From Bacteroidales bacterium SW299 (GTDB lineage: Bacteria > Bacteroidota > Bacteroidia > Bacteroidales > Bacteroidaceae): a DNA stretch of 64,000 nt. Both the position numbers and the translations under genes were made by a program. Below are positions 41,462 through 51,095 of the stretch, one piece after another; position 1 is the stretch's first letter; each line of letters starts with the position of its first letter. The stretch lies in NCBI GenBank assembly GCA_019550975.1, contig SDWH01000007.1, positions 92,457 to 156,456 of the forward strand, written 5' to 3'. The notes beneath the pieces are model-generated. The model was not told the DNA's origin, searched no databases, and saw only the letters and a list, made by a program, of their open reading frames with translations.

Positions 41462-44107
41462 TCAGTTTTTTTTCAGTCGTTTGATACCTCTTGCTATTTC
41501 TCCAATCCATAAAACAAATGATGTGCCGCCTATGATATACAGCCATTCGTTCAGCGAAAGCGGTTCGGTTCGGAACACTTTTCCGCCGAAAGTGACGATG
41601 ATGAACTGTCCGATCAGGATAATCAGCGCAACGCCGAGCATTCCTAAAGCATGGCTTGCATCGCGGAATATCGAGTGGCTTGTTCCGAATACACTTGCAT
41701 TAAACAGATTCCAGAACTGGAGCATTACGAAGATTGTGAAGAAGATGGTCAAGTAATGAACGTCCATTTCTCCATTCGGCAGAACTCCTCCCGGCAGTGT
41801 CTTGAAGTAATAGAGAATGCCCATCAGAATGACGAGGAATCCCAGGCCGACGCCGAAAATGTTGTTCCGCATGACAGGGGTGATGATGAAGTCTGTCCGT
41901 TTGCGCGGCTTTTCGTTCATAACATCCATGCTTGGCGAGATTGATGCTAAAGCCATGGCCGCAAATGTGTCCATAATCAAGTTTACCCAAAGCATTTGAG
42001 TGACAGTCAGCGGGAGTGATGTTCCGAAGAAGGCTCCAAACAGTACGCTCAGCAAGGCTACCACATTGATGGTGAGCTGGAACACGATGAAACGTTGGAT
42101 GTTCTTGTAGAGCGAACGTCCCCACATGACGGCTGTCGCGATGCTGTTGAACGAATCGTCGAGCAGGGTGATGTCGCTGGCTTCTTTGGCTACTGACGTT
42201 CCTGTTCCCATAGACAGGCCTACCTGTGCATGATTCAATGCCGGCGCATCGTTTGTCCCGTCGCCGGTTACGGCAACTACGGCCCCTTTCTTCTGGAGCA
42301 GCTGGACCAGACGCTGTTTGTCCATCGGACGGGCACGGCTCATTACTTTCAAGTCGAGTACGCGCTCGAGAGCTTCTTCATCAGTCAGCGCTTCAAATTC
42401 TACTCCTGTGATTCGGTTGCGTTCGGTATCTTCCGGTTTCCACAGGCCGATCTGGCGTGCAATCTCTGTCGCTGTTCCCGGAGTGTCACCGGTAACGATC
42501 TTGATACCTATTCCGGCTGACTGGCAGCGTTTGACTGCGTCAGGAACGTCCGGACGGATAGGATCGCTGATGGCAAAAATTCCCAAGAAAGTCATTCCTC
42601 CCTGATTAACCAGTTCGGCACAGTCGTTTGACTCATTATTCCCTACATATTTATATGCAAGTCCCAATGTACGCATAGCCTTGTTTTGGTAGGCAAGCAG
42701 CTGTTCGTTGTTTTTTGCTATATCTTCTTTGCTAAGGCTGCATTTCCCCATTACGATTTCGGGCGCACCTTTTATATATAATATGCGCTTTCCCTGGATT
42801 GGGGAGTCAACTAAGGTTGCCATGTATTTGCGTTCGGTGGAGAATGTCAACTGGTTGACAACTTTTGCGTTTTCACGTAACTTCACATAGTCCTTTCCTT
42901 TTCCGTTCAGCCAAAGCAGCAAAGCTACTTCTGTGGGATTTCCTACACCTGACGGCTTTTCCCCTTCGCCTTTTTCCTCAAGGAAGGCCGTAGAGTTGGC
43001 GGCAATACCTTCGGCTATCAGGTCCGGGTTGCTTTCGTCAAGTTTGGCTTCGTATACTTGCATCAGATTTTGTGTCAGTGTGCCGGTCTTGTCTGTGCAG
43101 ATGACGGTAATGGCACCCATTGTTTCGCAAGCGTGCATTTTACGCACCAGATTGTTTGTTTTCAGCATGCGGCGCATGTTCAAAGCCAGACTCAATGTAA
43201 CGCTCATCGGGAGTCCTTCGGGCACGGCTACAACAATCAGTGTAACTGCCATCATGAAATATTTCAGTACGATGCGCGCAATATCCAGCCATTGGTGCCA
43301 GTCGCTTACAACATTTGCGTTGAGGTAGGCATAGAGATCTTTTCCTGTAAATATAATAAATGTAAGGGCAGCGATCGTGAATCCTACTTTGCCGATGAGG
43401 TTGGCCAGCTTGCTCAACTGGATGTTCAGCGGAGTCTGTTCCTGGCTCTGTTCGGTTGCCTGACGAGCGACTTTTCCGATTTCTGTAGCATCGCCTACAC
43501 GGTCTACCCGCATGGTTCCATGCCCGTCCGTTATTGTTGTACCGCGCATGACCGTATTGGAAGGATAAGTAGCTTCTTCATCGAAATGGGCTTTGTCGGT
43601 AGTTTTGTTTACCATCAGCTCTCCTGTCAGACTAGATTCGTTGACCTGGAGAGAAACCGCCTCTATAAGCGTTCCGTCGGCAGGCACTTCTTCTCCCGTG
43701 TTTAGGATAACGATATCTCCCACCACTACATCTTTGCGTGGTATTTCATGGACTTTCCCGTTCCGGATGACCGTTACTGGAGTTTCTTCTCCTACGGCAT
43801 TCAGCAAGTCAAACTTTTTATTGGCATCATATTCAAAATAGAATCCGATTCCGGTTGCCAGGAAGATGGCAAAAAAGATGCCGATTGTTTCAGCGTATTC
43901 GTTTTCAATGATAGAAATGATCAGAGAGAAAACAGCGGCCACAAGCAGCACCCGAATGACAGGGTCCTGAAATTTTTCGAGGTAAAGTTTCCAGATAGAA
44001 GGACGTTTGGGGGGAGTCAGCAGATTAACTCCATGCTGTTCGCGGCTTTTGAGAACTTCCTGATCAGTAAGTCCCGTAAGATGCGGTTCGTTAGATTTTG
44101 ATGACAT
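41462..44107 (-). CDS. Calcium-translocating P-type ATPase, PMCA type
   Basis: 881 residues, full length. It pumps Ca2+ out across the inner membrane using ATP. Actuator motif LTGE (in NESSLTGELMVN), the phosphorylated Asp339 in CTDKTGTLTQN, KGAPE, and the hinge VTGDGTNDAPAL are in order. Transmembrane helix 4 has VAVPEGLPM, and six C-terminal helices include WVNLIMDTFAAMALA, as in PMCA/SERCA pumps. It heads the leftward trio with the HAD and ribF genes, behind an exact promoter box. Confidence 0.94.
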   Translation of the reverse strand: MSSKSNEPHLTGLTDQEVLKSREQHGVNLLTPPKRPSIWKLYLEKFQDPVIRVLLVAAVFSLIISIIENEYAETIGIFFAIFLATGIGFYFEYDANKKFDLLNAVGEETPVTVIRNGKVHEIPRKDVVVGDIVILNTGEEVPADGTLIEAVSLQVNESSLTGELMVNKTTDKAHFDEEATYPSNTVMRGTTITDGHGTMRVDRVGDATEIGKVARQATEQSQEQTPLNIQLSKLANLIGKVGFTIAALTFIIFTGKDLYAYLNANVVSDWHQWLDIARIVLKYFMMAVTLIVVAVPEGLPMSVTLSLALNMRRMLKTNNLVRKMHACETMGAITVICTDKTGTLTQNLMQVYEAKLDESNPDLIAEGIAANSTAFLEEKGEGEKPSGVGNPTEVALLLWLNGKGKDYVKLRENAKVVNQLTFSTERKYMATLVDSPIQGKRILYIKGAPEIVMGKCSLSKEDIAKNNEQLLAYQNKAMRTLGLAYKYVGNNESNDCAELVNQGGMTFLGIFAISDPIRPDVPDAVKRCQSAGIGIKIVTGDTPGTATEIARQIGLWKPEDTERNRITGVEFEALTDEEALERVLDLKVMSRARPMDKQRLVQLLQKKGAVVAVTGDGTNDAPALNHAQVGLSMGTGTSVAKEASDITLLDDSFNSIATAVMWGRSLYKNIQRFIVFQLTINVVALLSVLFGAFFGTSLPLTVTQMLWVNLIMDTFAAMALASISPSMDVMNEKPRKRTDFIITPVMRNNIFGVGLGFLVILMGILYYFKTLPGGVLPNGEMDVHYLTIFFTIFVMLQFWNLFNASVFGTSHSIFRDASHALGMLGVALIILIGQFIIVTFGGKVFRTEPLSLNEWLYIIGGTSFVLWIGEIARGIKRLKKN

Positions 44108-44134
44108 ATATCTGAAAATTAAACATTAGTGGCG

Positions 44135-44142
44135 CAAATTTA
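44135..44142 (-). promoter_or_regulatory. Candidate -7 promoter box of the calcium ATPase operon
   Basis: Minus strand TAAATTTG, an exact match, 28 bases upstream of the ATG at 44107. Confidence 0.6.
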
Positions 44143-44227
44143 CAATATATCTTGAAAGAAGAATGATTAAAATGCTTTTTTTATCATTTTTTTTGCGCAA
44201 ACTATTGCAGTTTTCAGATGAAAGGCT

Positions 44228-44235
44228 TACTTTTG
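44228..44235 (+). promoter_or_regulatory. Promoter of tRNA-Met (-7 box with -33 TTG)
   Basis: TACTTTTG at 44228-44235 with TTG at 44205-44207, a 20-base spacing as in Bacteroidetes promoters. It ends 29 bases before the tRNA. Confidence 0.65.
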
Positions 44236-44264
44236 CAGCAGTTTTGAAACACATTCAAAATGTC

Positions 44265-44340
44265 GGACTTGTAGCTCAGTTGGTTAGAGCAACAGACTCA
44301 TAATCTGGAGGTCCCTGGTTCAAGCCCAGGCTGGTCCACA
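44265..44340 (+). tRNA. tRNA-Met (CAT anticodon), integration target
   Basis: A full cloverleaf: acceptor GGACTTG with CTGGTCC (one T-T mismatch), D arm GCTC/GAGC, anticodon CAT at 44299-44301, T stem CCTGG/CCAGG, discriminator A and an encoded CA. CAT could also mean tRNA-Ile2 with lysidine, but the overall sequence looks like elongator Met. The 3' part from the anticodon loop on is repeated at 61264-61309, so the element was inserted here and rebuilt the 3' end of the gene. Confidence 0.93.
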
Positions 44341-44342
44341 TT
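44297..44342 (+). repeat. attL: 46-bp core repeat (in the tRNA gene)
   Basis: Starts at the anticodon loop and runs 2 bases past the tRNA 3' end. It matches 61264-61309 at 44 of 46 positions; the two differences (44316 and 44328) are the two partners of one T-stem base pair. Confidence 0.92.
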
Positions 44343-44350
44343 GAAAATCA

Positions 44351-44381
44351 GGCAGTTAGCAATTCGCTGACTGCCTTTTTT
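44351..44381 (+). terminator. Terminator after tRNA-Met, supplied by the element
   Basis: Stem GGCAGTTAGC with GCTGACTGCC (one G-T pair) around a 5-base loop (44351-44375), then a run of six T. It lies inside the att boundary, so it comes from the island. Confidence 0.9.
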
Positions 44382-44389
44382 CCTTTCAT

Positions 44390-44411
44390 GCGAAAACAAT
44401 GCGAAAACAAA
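44390..44411. repeat. Left arm-type repeat of the island
   Basis: The 11-mer GCGAAAACAAT followed directly by GCGAAAACAAA, 48 bases inside the att core. The identical 22 bases recur at 61128-61149 near the right end. Likely integrase arm-binding sites. Confidence 0.6.
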
Positions 44412-44787
44412 AGGTTTGAGTTTCATCTTTTTGAAGATTGAGTTTCTACTAATCTCCGTGATAGATTATTTATTGTTGGGAATAAATTTTATAGCATGTG
44501 ATATCACTCTACGACAATAGTATATTATAATCAAAATTCAATTTTCCTCACTTTTACTATATTCCTGTTTGATTTTCCAATATAAATTGCTGTTTTCCTT
44601 TCTTATTAAGCTTGTCCCTAACAATACTGCGAATTTTATCATTCTTGGTTTCTTAATATTTCTCTTTTGTCTTATCGAAAATTACCTCTTTGTCAAACAA
44701 TATTCCAATATCATTTAAAACGACTATAGTGTCTTAATAAGTAATATTATATTTGGGCCAATCCTTGAATTAGTCGCAAATAATTTA
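44412..44787. other. AT-rich left end of the island without genes
   Basis: About 375 bases between the arm repeat and the promoter of the first cargo gene. No open frame of note, no clear hairpins; nothing else seen. Confidence 0.5.
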
Positions 44788-44795
44788 TATTTTTG
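44788..44795 (+). promoter_or_regulatory. Candidate -7 promoter box of the cargo genes
   Basis: TATTTTTG, an exact match, 17 bases before the ATG at 44812. Confidence 0.55.
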
Positions 44796-44811
44796 CGACA
44801 AACGTAGTGTG

Positions 44812-45420
44812 ATGGCAAGTATAGAAGACAATATTTTTGCAGCTATTAAAGATAAAGGAAGAGGAAGTATCTTCTTTCCTTCTGATTTTACGTCATACGG
44901 TGAAGTAAAGGCTGTTGGCAAAAGTCTTGAACGACTAACTGCAAAAGGTGATATCGTTCGTTTGGCTAGAGGTATATATTTATATCCTGAGATTGATACG
45001 GTCTTGGGGCTTGGCATATTGATGCCATCCATAGAACAAATTGCCGAAACGATAGCTCGTAGAGATAAAGCACGTATTGTACCTACTGGCATTTATGCTT
45101 TGAACAGATTAGGTATATCAACCCAAGTACCAATGAATATTGTTTATTTAACTGATGGTGCGCCACGTAAGGTAAGCCTCGGAAATGGTCGCTCTATACA
45201 GTTCAAATATACGACTCCGAAAAATCTCTCATTCACTAATCCACTTGCAATGTTAGTTACATTTGCATTAAAAGAAATAGGAAAAAATAATATAACTGAC
45301 GATATTACCAAGCAAATTAAGAATGTGCTTCAGAAAGAACAAAGAGAAAATGTAATGGCAGATGAAATACTCATGCCAGCGTGGATAAGAACCTTTATAA
45401 AACAAATGTATGAGCTATAA
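44812..45420 (+). CDS. DUF6088 family protein (AbiEi-like antitoxin type)
   Basis: 202 residues. The N-terminal winged helix (SIFFPSDFTSYGEVKAVGKS, LERLTAKGDIVRLARGIYL) followed by a conserved core (GIYALNRLGISTQVPMNIVY) is the layout of AbiEi-type antitoxins and DUF6088 proteins, which bind and repress their own promoter. Normally an AbiEii nucleotidyltransferase toxin follows; here the next gene, 94 bases on, is a DUF262 protein instead. The only AbiEii-like gene in the window is in the neighbouring element remnant (62061-62699) and has another partner. It may regulate the cargo operon. Confidence 0.75.
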   Translation: MASIEDNIFAAIKDKGRGSIFFPSDFTSYGEVKAVGKSLERLTAKGDIVRLARGIYLYPEIDTVLGLGILMPSIEQIAETIARRDKARIVPTGIYALNRLGISTQVPMNIVYLTDGAPRKVSLGNGRSIQFKYTTPKNLSFTNPLAMLVTFALKEIGKNNITDDITKQIKNVLQKEQRENVMADEILMPAWIRTFIKQMYEL

Positions 45421-45514
45421 AACAACATCTTTAATCAGTGTTATAACATCAATTGTATTTATAATAATGCAAACTTATTGAGTATTATATTAAATAAAAT
45501 AGAACAATGACTAT

Positions 45515-47038
45515 ATGAATAATCTGACATTATCAATAACAACAATAGGTGATTTGCTTTTGGAAAATAAAATAACCAGACGGGGAGATGGTAAGCCTAT
45601 CAACAATGTAAGGCTTACTGTGCCAGAATATCAGCGTCCATATAAGTGGACTGCGCGAAATGCCATACAGTTGCTTGATGATATAATTGAGGCAAAAAAT
45701 AATAACAAGGAGGTTTACCGCGTTGGCACACTTATCTTGCATAAAGATCTGGATGATAAAAGCCTGGAAAGATACAACATTGTGGATGGTCAGCAGCGAA
45801 CCATAACATTTTCATTATTGTTGTATGCTTTATATGAACTTGAAAAACCAAAAGATAGACGTAAGATTAGTTTCTTGAATCAACGGGTATTTAATAATCA
45901 GTTTAGTCGCCACAATATTCCTAACAACCTGAATGCGTTCAGACGTAGAACATATAAAAGTACAGAAGGGGATGGGAACTTGGAGCATATTCGTGACATG
46001 AGGAAATTGCGTGATTTTATCGAGAAACAATGCGAGTTGATTGTGGTTATTACTGATGATGTGTCAGAGGCATTCCAATTTTTCGATTCTCAGAATGCTC
46101 GAGGTAAGGCACTATATCCACACGATTTACTAAAAGCATACCATTTGCGTGAGATGTCAGACATAGACGAGCGAAAAACTGAGCAAATTGTTAAGGAATG
46201 GGAGAAGATACCTCAGCATGAACTGGCTTCATTTTTCGGTGACTATCTATATAGGGTCAAAGAGTGGATAAATGGGAATTGGGCTTATAAACTAAATGAA
46301 CACAACATTTACAAATTCAAAGGTATTACGAAGATGGCTCGCACACCTTATGCTCAATTCTATAAGAGTGCATTTTCGTATGCTGATTTCATAAATTCAT
46401 CGGCTATGCCATTTGTTTCAGGTACGAGAGAAGTTAATGCTTTTCAATTGAATACTCCAATCATTGCAGGAAAACCATTCTTTGATTATACGAAACACTA
46501 CTATAACATTTTGAAGGATATTCAAGACAATAGTCAATACGAAGGTTTTTATATCAAAGGAGACATAATTGTCAAGACTTTGGACAAGCATTTTAGCAAA
46601 GGGGTTGGTAACAAAATAACGCGATTGTTATTTGATACTGCATTGTTGCTTTATGTTGATCGTTTCTGCCCTGCAACATATCCTACGAAAACAGATACAG
46701 ACTTGTTTGAGCAATTTGTAACTTACGCCTTTATTTGGGCATATTCGCTCCGTGCACAATACTCCCATCTCGGTTGGCATTCAGCACAGAATTATATACT
46801 TGAAAGATGCGAGAGAGATGTAATCAACTCACTTAATATATATAAACTAATAGCAGACTCTGATACGCCAATATCACTATTGAGCCTCTTGGCTGACAGA
46901 TTAAATCCTCTTTCATACGACAACATCTACGACAACCGAGTATATAAAAGCATAGATGAAGGAACTGTTGACGAAATGGAAGATGACGTCTTTAAGAACT
47001 ATCTGCATTTTTTCAAACCCACTTTTTATTCCGAGTAG
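45515..47038 (+). CDS. DUF262 protein (GmrS-like half of a GmrSD-type system)
   Basis: 507 residues. The N-terminal ParB/sulfiredoxin-like DUF262 domain shows VPEYQRPYKW (about 35-44), VGTLILH and NIVDGQQRTITF, and later FFDSQNARGKALYPHDLLKA. In GmrSD enzymes this domain binds and cleaves NTP and senses modified DNA. No HNH motif is found in the C-terminal half, which is helical, so on its own it lacks the nuclease part. The second DUF262 gene follows after 4 bases, so they are co-translated. A two-protein restriction-like defence unit is likely. Confidence 0.8.
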   Translation: MNNLTLSITTIGDLLLENKITRRGDGKPINNVRLTVPEYQRPYKWTARNAIQLLDDIIEAKNNNKEVYRVGTLILHKDLDDKSLERYNIVDGQQRTITFSLLLYALYELEKPKDRRKISFLNQRVFNNQFSRHNIPNNLNAFRRRTYKSTEGDGNLEHIRDMRKLRDFIEKQCELIVVITDDVSEAFQFFDSQNARGKALYPHDLLKAYHLREMSDIDERKTEQIVKEWEKIPQHELASFFGDYLYRVKEWINGNWAYKLNEHNIYKFKGITKMARTPYAQFYKSAFSYADFINSSAMPFVSGTREVNAFQLNTPIIAGKPFFDYTKHYYNILKDIQDNSQYEGFYIKGDIIVKTLDKHFSKGVGNKITRLLFDTALLLYVDRFCPATYPTKTDTDLFEQFVTYAFIWAYSLRAQYSHLGWHSAQNYILERCERDVINSLNIYKLIADSDTPISLLSLLADRLNPLSYDNIYDNRVYKSIDEGTVDEMEDDVFKNYLHFFKPTFYSE

Positions 47039-47042
47039 AATT

Positions 47043-49091
47043 ATGGATAAAACATTACCGCTTAAAGAGAGTTCAATACGCCAGATTTATATAGAGAACC
47101 AGGAAGCAAAGAAATATGTGATACCTATATATCAGCGTAACTATGCTTGGGAAGAAGACGAAATCACAGCCTTAATAAAGGATATATATGATTCCTGGCG
47201 AAAGAATGATAATGCTCCATATTATATTGGTACGTTGGTAACATATAAGCGTGGAGATAACGAGTATGAAGTGATTGACGGCCAGCAAAGATTAACTACA
47301 ATTTACATCATACTGAATGCTTTGGGTATCAAGGATTTCAGGAATAAATTGACCTATGGAGCACGTAAAATATCTGCTTCTACTATCAATAACCTAAAGA
47401 ATTATCCTAAACTTGGCGATGAGGTTGATGAAGGTATCAGAAATGGATATAAGTTTGCAGAAAAGGCAATAAATACCATAGTAAGTAAGTCAGAACGACC
47501 ATCTTTTGAACAGTATTTTTTGGATTTAGTGCATATCATACACTATAGTGTCCCCAAGGATGTAGATTTGAACCATTATTTTGAGGTCATGAACTCTCGT
47601 GGTGAACAGTTAGAAAAGCATGAGATTGTTAAGTCAACACTAAGTCAGTATCTGAAGAACAAGAAAGAGCTGGCTACGTTCAGTCGCATATGGGAGGCTT
47701 GTAGCGAGATGAATATCTATATACAGCAGGCTTTCCCTGATAGCAATGTGTTCGGATATAATCTTCATAAGTTTAAGATCAATGGTTTTAATGAGATACC
47801 GGAGCAGGATGAGTCTGAAGGTAAAGAGACTATTCTAAATCTGCTGCAGAAACCTATTATGAAAATAGAGGATTCTACAGATATAGAACAAAATGATCAG
47901 TTTCAGCCAATAATCGATTTTCCTAATTTCTTGTTGATAGTTCTTAAAGTAACAAGAATGAAACTTAGTGGCTTTGATCCGCTTACTTTTACTTTGGATG
48001 ACAAAGAGTTGCTGAATGAATTTCTTAGCGCCCTTATGTCAGTTGATAACAAAGCCGAGTTTGCAAAACAGTTTGCTTTTAATCTTTTGAAGGCAAAGTT
48101 CTTACTTGACAACTATGTAGTTCATCATACTCTCAATGACAAGGAATCCTCAGGTGATAACCCTTGGAAATTGCAGTATTACTATCTTGAAACAAAGAAG
48201 AAAAGATACCCTAAGAATCTGACAAGTACACAGGATATACAGAAGGAACTTGTTCATTTGCTTTCTATGTTTGAGGTCTCATTTACACCAAAACAGCGTA
48301 AGAACTATTTGTTCTATTGTATAATGTTCCTTTTCGATAACTATGAACTTTCAGATAAAGAATATCTCAAGTTTTTGCAATGTCTCGCTGATAAGTACTT
48401 CTACGATGTTTATTTGAATGCAGATTGCTTGAACGAAAGAAATCAACCTGGCCCCAATGCATTTGATAGTACCATTTTAAAAGATAGTGAATTGAATGTT
48501 TATGAGATAGGCATTGAAGGTGTTGATTATAAGGAGGCTTTCAGTATTATCTACAAACAGGGTAAGTACGACATCCCATTGTTCGTATTCAACTATACTG
48601 ACTACATGCTTTGGAAAAAGTACGCAGATGCACTTCGAGGCAACAAGTTAGCGAGTAAGAGTCCTAAACGTCGCGCATTTTTTGAAGATTTAGGATGTAG
48701 TGATTTTGAACTTGAACCGTTTAATAACTTCTATTTTTCTCGTACAAGAAAGACTTTAGAGCATTATTATCCACAAGCCAAGGCTGGAGAAGGAAGGCCT
48801 CTCAGCACAGACGAAATCAATTGTTTCGGCAACTTCGCGATGATTGGAGCGGAAGCAAACAGTTCAGGTTCTAATTGGGATCCTAGAACTAAGCTTGATC
48901 ATTACAGCGATGGAAAATCAGACCAAGTTAGCGTTGCTTCGTTGAAATTCAAAATTATGATGCAAATGTGTCAAGATAACTGCAAAGCAATACTCAACGG
49001 CGATTTTGACAGAGAAAAAGGAATGGAATGGAATGCGGAAGATATGCACATTCATCAAGAAAAGATGCTTGACATAATTATTCATGAATAA
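47043..49091 (+). CDS. DUF262-DUF1524 protein (GmrSD-type restriction nuclease)
   Basis: 682 residues from the ATG at 47043, 4 bases after the previous stop; the frame open from 46956 overlaps that gene. DUF262 motifs VIPIYQRNYAWEEDE, IGTLVTYKRG and EVIDGQQRLTTIYI are followed by FEVMNSRGEQLEKHEI. The C-terminal DUF1524 domain has the HNH-type LEHYYPQ (His574) and FGNFAMIG. Single-chain GmrSD enzymes cut DNA with modified bases such as glucosylated cytosine. Here it works beside a second DUF262 protein, which suggests a two-component variant. Confidence 0.85.
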   Translation: MDKTLPLKESSIRQIYIENQEAKKYVIPIYQRNYAWEEDEITALIKDIYDSWRKNDNAPYYIGTLVTYKRGDNEYEVIDGQQRLTTIYIILNALGIKDFRNKLTYGARKISASTINNLKNYPKLGDEVDEGIRNGYKFAEKAINTIVSKSERPSFEQYFLDLVHIIHYSVPKDVDLNHYFEVMNSRGEQLEKHEIVKSTLSQYLKNKKELATFSRIWEACSEMNIYIQQAFPDSNVFGYNLHKFKINGFNEIPEQDESEGKETILNLLQKPIMKIEDSTDIEQNDQFQPIIDFPNFLLIVLKVTRMKLSGFDPLTFTLDDKELLNEFLSALMSVDNKAEFAKQFAFNLLKAKFLLDNYVVHHTLNDKESSGDNPWKLQYYYLETKKKRYPKNLTSTQDIQKELVHLLSMFEVSFTPKQRKNYLFYCIMFLFDNYELSDKEYLKFLQCLADKYFYDVYLNADCLNERNQPGPNAFDSTILKDSELNVYEIGIEGVDYKEAFSIIYKQGKYDIPLFVFNYTDYMLWKKYADALRGNKLASKSPKRRAFFEDLGCSDFELEPFNNFYFSRTRKTLEHYYPQAKAGEGRPLSTDEINCFGNFAMIGAEANSSGSNWDPRTKLDHYSDGKSDQVSVASLKFKIMMQMCQDNCKAILNGDFDREKGMEWNAEDMHIHQEKMLDIIIHE

Positions 49092-49103
49092 TAATCAAAT
49101 AGT

Positions 49104-49454
49104 ATGGCAACAATAAATAATAAACATCGAATAATATTTGTGAATATCAAGAACTCGTATGAAGCATGGTTAAATAATGATCACAGTAATCCTTTTTATC
49201 GCCCATCTGTGTATGACTGTACTGTAAAGTACTGGCGAGTGAATGACGAGAAGGCTAATAACGCTACGCACATCATCGGTTGCTATAAGGGCATTGTGAA
49301 AGAAGTGGTGAAGATAACTGAACGGCCAAAGACTGATCATGGACGTAAGATTTTTATTGGTGTTGAACAACTTGATTCCCCTTACATAGGGTTGGATATC
49401 AGAACCATTTTTCATACGCTTGTAAACTTTAATACAAAATATTATAATTTATAG
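49104..49454 (+). CDS. Small protein linked to the DUF262 genes (PUA/EVE-like?)
   Basis: 116 residues, 12 bases after the nuclease gene. It has a compact beta pattern: VYDCTVKYWRVN, then THIIGCYKGIVKEVVKI and KIFIGVEQLDSPYIGLDI. The W-R-x-N, IIG-x-x-KG-I-V and final GV-E segments recall PUA/EVE-type domains that recognise modified bases, but similarity is too thin to be sure. Position argues that it belongs to the restriction-like unit. Confidence 0.5.
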   Translation: MATINNKHRIIFVNIKNSYEAWLNNDHSNPFYRPSVYDCTVKYWRVNDEKANNATHIIGCYKGIVKEVVKITERPKTDHGRKIFIGVEQLDSPYIGLDIRTIFHTLVNFNTKYYNL

Positions 49455-49460
49455 AAGAAT

Positions 49461-50471
49461 ATGACTAGAGATTTAACGACTTCTGCCATAGAGCGCCAGA
49501 ATATTTTGAATAATAATATGGCCATTCTTCGCATAAAAGAAGTCCTTGATATAGAAACTTTTCAATACGAAGGCAAATATTATCTGACAAAACAAATGGT
49601 AGCGGAATTCTATGAGGTGGATATAAGAACTATAGATAATTATCTAGCTTCAAACGAGAAGGAGCTAAAGCATAATGGCTACTTTTTATGTAAGGGTAAA
49701 AAGCTGAAAGAGATAAAGTTACAATTTGCTCACGAAAAAACTTTCGCGACCAAAACAACTCAATTAAGTCTATTTGATTTTCGTGCCTTTTTGAATATAG
49801 GTATGCTACTTGCTGAGAGCGAAAAGGCTAAGAAAGTAAGAAGTCTGATTCTTGACATAGTAATTTCAACCATTAATGAAAAAGCTGGGGGAGGAACTAA
49901 ATATATCAATTGGCGTGATCGTGAATACCTACCTGCTGCAATACAAGAGGATAATTATCGTAAGAATTTGACATCATCTATCAATGCTTATGTAGATGGC
50001 CATCCTACTTACAAATATTCTGTAGTTACAGATATGATTTATAAAGCTGTATTTCGCGAAAATGCAAAAGAGTATAAAGATTTACTTAAACTGGAACCTA
50101 AAGACAATGCTCGTGCTACAATGTATGCCGAAGTATTAAGAGTCATCAGCTCGTTTGAGAATGGTGTTGGTGCTGCTATTCATAACAAATATAATGAATT
50201 GAATAGAAAACTTACAATTGCAGAGGTTCAAATGCTGATAAGTGAGCAAGCAGAAAGTCCAGTAATGGTACCTTTCTTATACGATGCAAGGCAAAAGATG
50301 GCCTCAAGGGATCTTGGACTTCGTGATGTTTATCATGATAATATAGCAGAATATATACGAGCTATGTCTCCTGAAGAGTTTGATCGTTTTATCGGAACGG
50401 AATCTATAGATTTAGAAAAGTTGTTGGACAACGATGAAAACCGTAAGACACTTGAACGTCTAAAGAAATAA
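49461..50471 (+). CDS. RhuM-like DNA-binding protein (probable antitoxin of the Doc gene)
   Basis: 336 residues. The N-terminal part (YYLTKQMVAEFYEVDIRTI, then HNGYF) is the DNA-binding-like domain of the RhuM/virulence-protein family. TQLSLFDFRAFLNIGMLLAESEKAK and later the C-terminal segment ending in a short helix complete it. Such proteins often stand just before fic/doc genes, as here (5-base gap), and probably neutralise the toxin and regulate the pair. It starts 6 bases after the small protein gene, so the whole cargo may be one transcript. Confidence 0.7.
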   Translation: MTRDLTTSAIERQNILNNNMAILRIKEVLDIETFQYEGKYYLTKQMVAEFYEVDIRTIDNYLASNEKELKHNGYFLCKGKKLKEIKLQFAHEKTFATKTTQLSLFDFRAFLNIGMLLAESEKAKKVRSLILDIVISTINEKAGGGTKYINWRDREYLPAAIQEDNYRKNLTSSINAYVDGHPTYKYSVVTDMIYKAVFRENAKEYKDLLKLEPKDNARATMYAEVLRVISSFENGVGAAIHNKYNELNRKLTIAEVQMLISEQAESPVMVPFLYDARQKMASRDLGLRDVYHDNIAEYIRAMSPEEFDRFIGTESIDLEKLLDNDENRKTLERLKK

Positions 50472-50476
50472 TAGAA

Positions 50477-50950
50477 ATGGATGAGATAATTTATCTGTCA
50501 TTTGATGACATCCTCATGTATTATTGTGATACTATTAAGCAAAGTGGTGGAGGAATGTCTGGCATTCGAGAAAGAAGTGGCATTGAAATGGTACTTGACT
50601 TGGTACAAAATGATTTATATTATCCTTCTTTTGAAGAAAAACTTACATATCTTGTATATGCCTTCTGTACTGGACATTATTTCGCAGATGGTAATAAACG
50701 TATATCACTTGTTATTGGTGCTCATTTCCTTATTAAAAATAGGTATGGGTGGGCAGGTTTCCATTTCTTGCCTCACATGGAAGCTTATATCTGGCATGTG
50801 GCTGCTGGTAATATAGGCAAGGAATTGCTTGGTAAAATCATCCGCTTTGTAATCAATGGGCAGGAATTGGACGAAGAAACAAAAATTGAGGTTATTCATG
50901 CCATGGAGAAGAGTCCACTATTTAGTGAACCTTATTCTGAAGTGGAATAA
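50477..50950 (+). CDS. Doc/Fic family toxin (death-on-curing type)
   Basis: 157 residues, typical Doc size. The Fic motif HYFADGNKRIS fits HxFxDGNKR, and SGIRERSGIEMVLDLVQN is the usual Doc N-terminal segment (IR in place of GG-IR). Doc enzymes phosphorylate EF-Tu, other Fic enzymes AMPylate targets; which applies cannot be told. Directly behind the RhuM-like gene, forming a toxin-antitoxin pair that may also serve phage defence. Confidence 0.85.
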   Translation: MDEIIYLSFDDILMYYCDTIKQSGGGMSGIRERSGIEMVLDLVQNDLYYPSFEEKLTYLVYAFCTGHYFADGNKRISLVIGAHFLIKNRYGWAGFHFLPHMEAYIWHVAAGNIGKELLGKIIRFVINGQELDEETKIEVIHAMEKSPLFSEPYSEVE

Positions 50951-51095
50951 TAAAAAGTCATAATAAGGAAGGAAAGCCGGTTCTATTGTATTGTTGGGCA
51001 TGATATTTCATGTGGTACAATTTGTAACTAGTCCTAATACTATCGTATAAACTAACAAAAATATCATAAATACTTTCATCCATATTCTGGATTCA

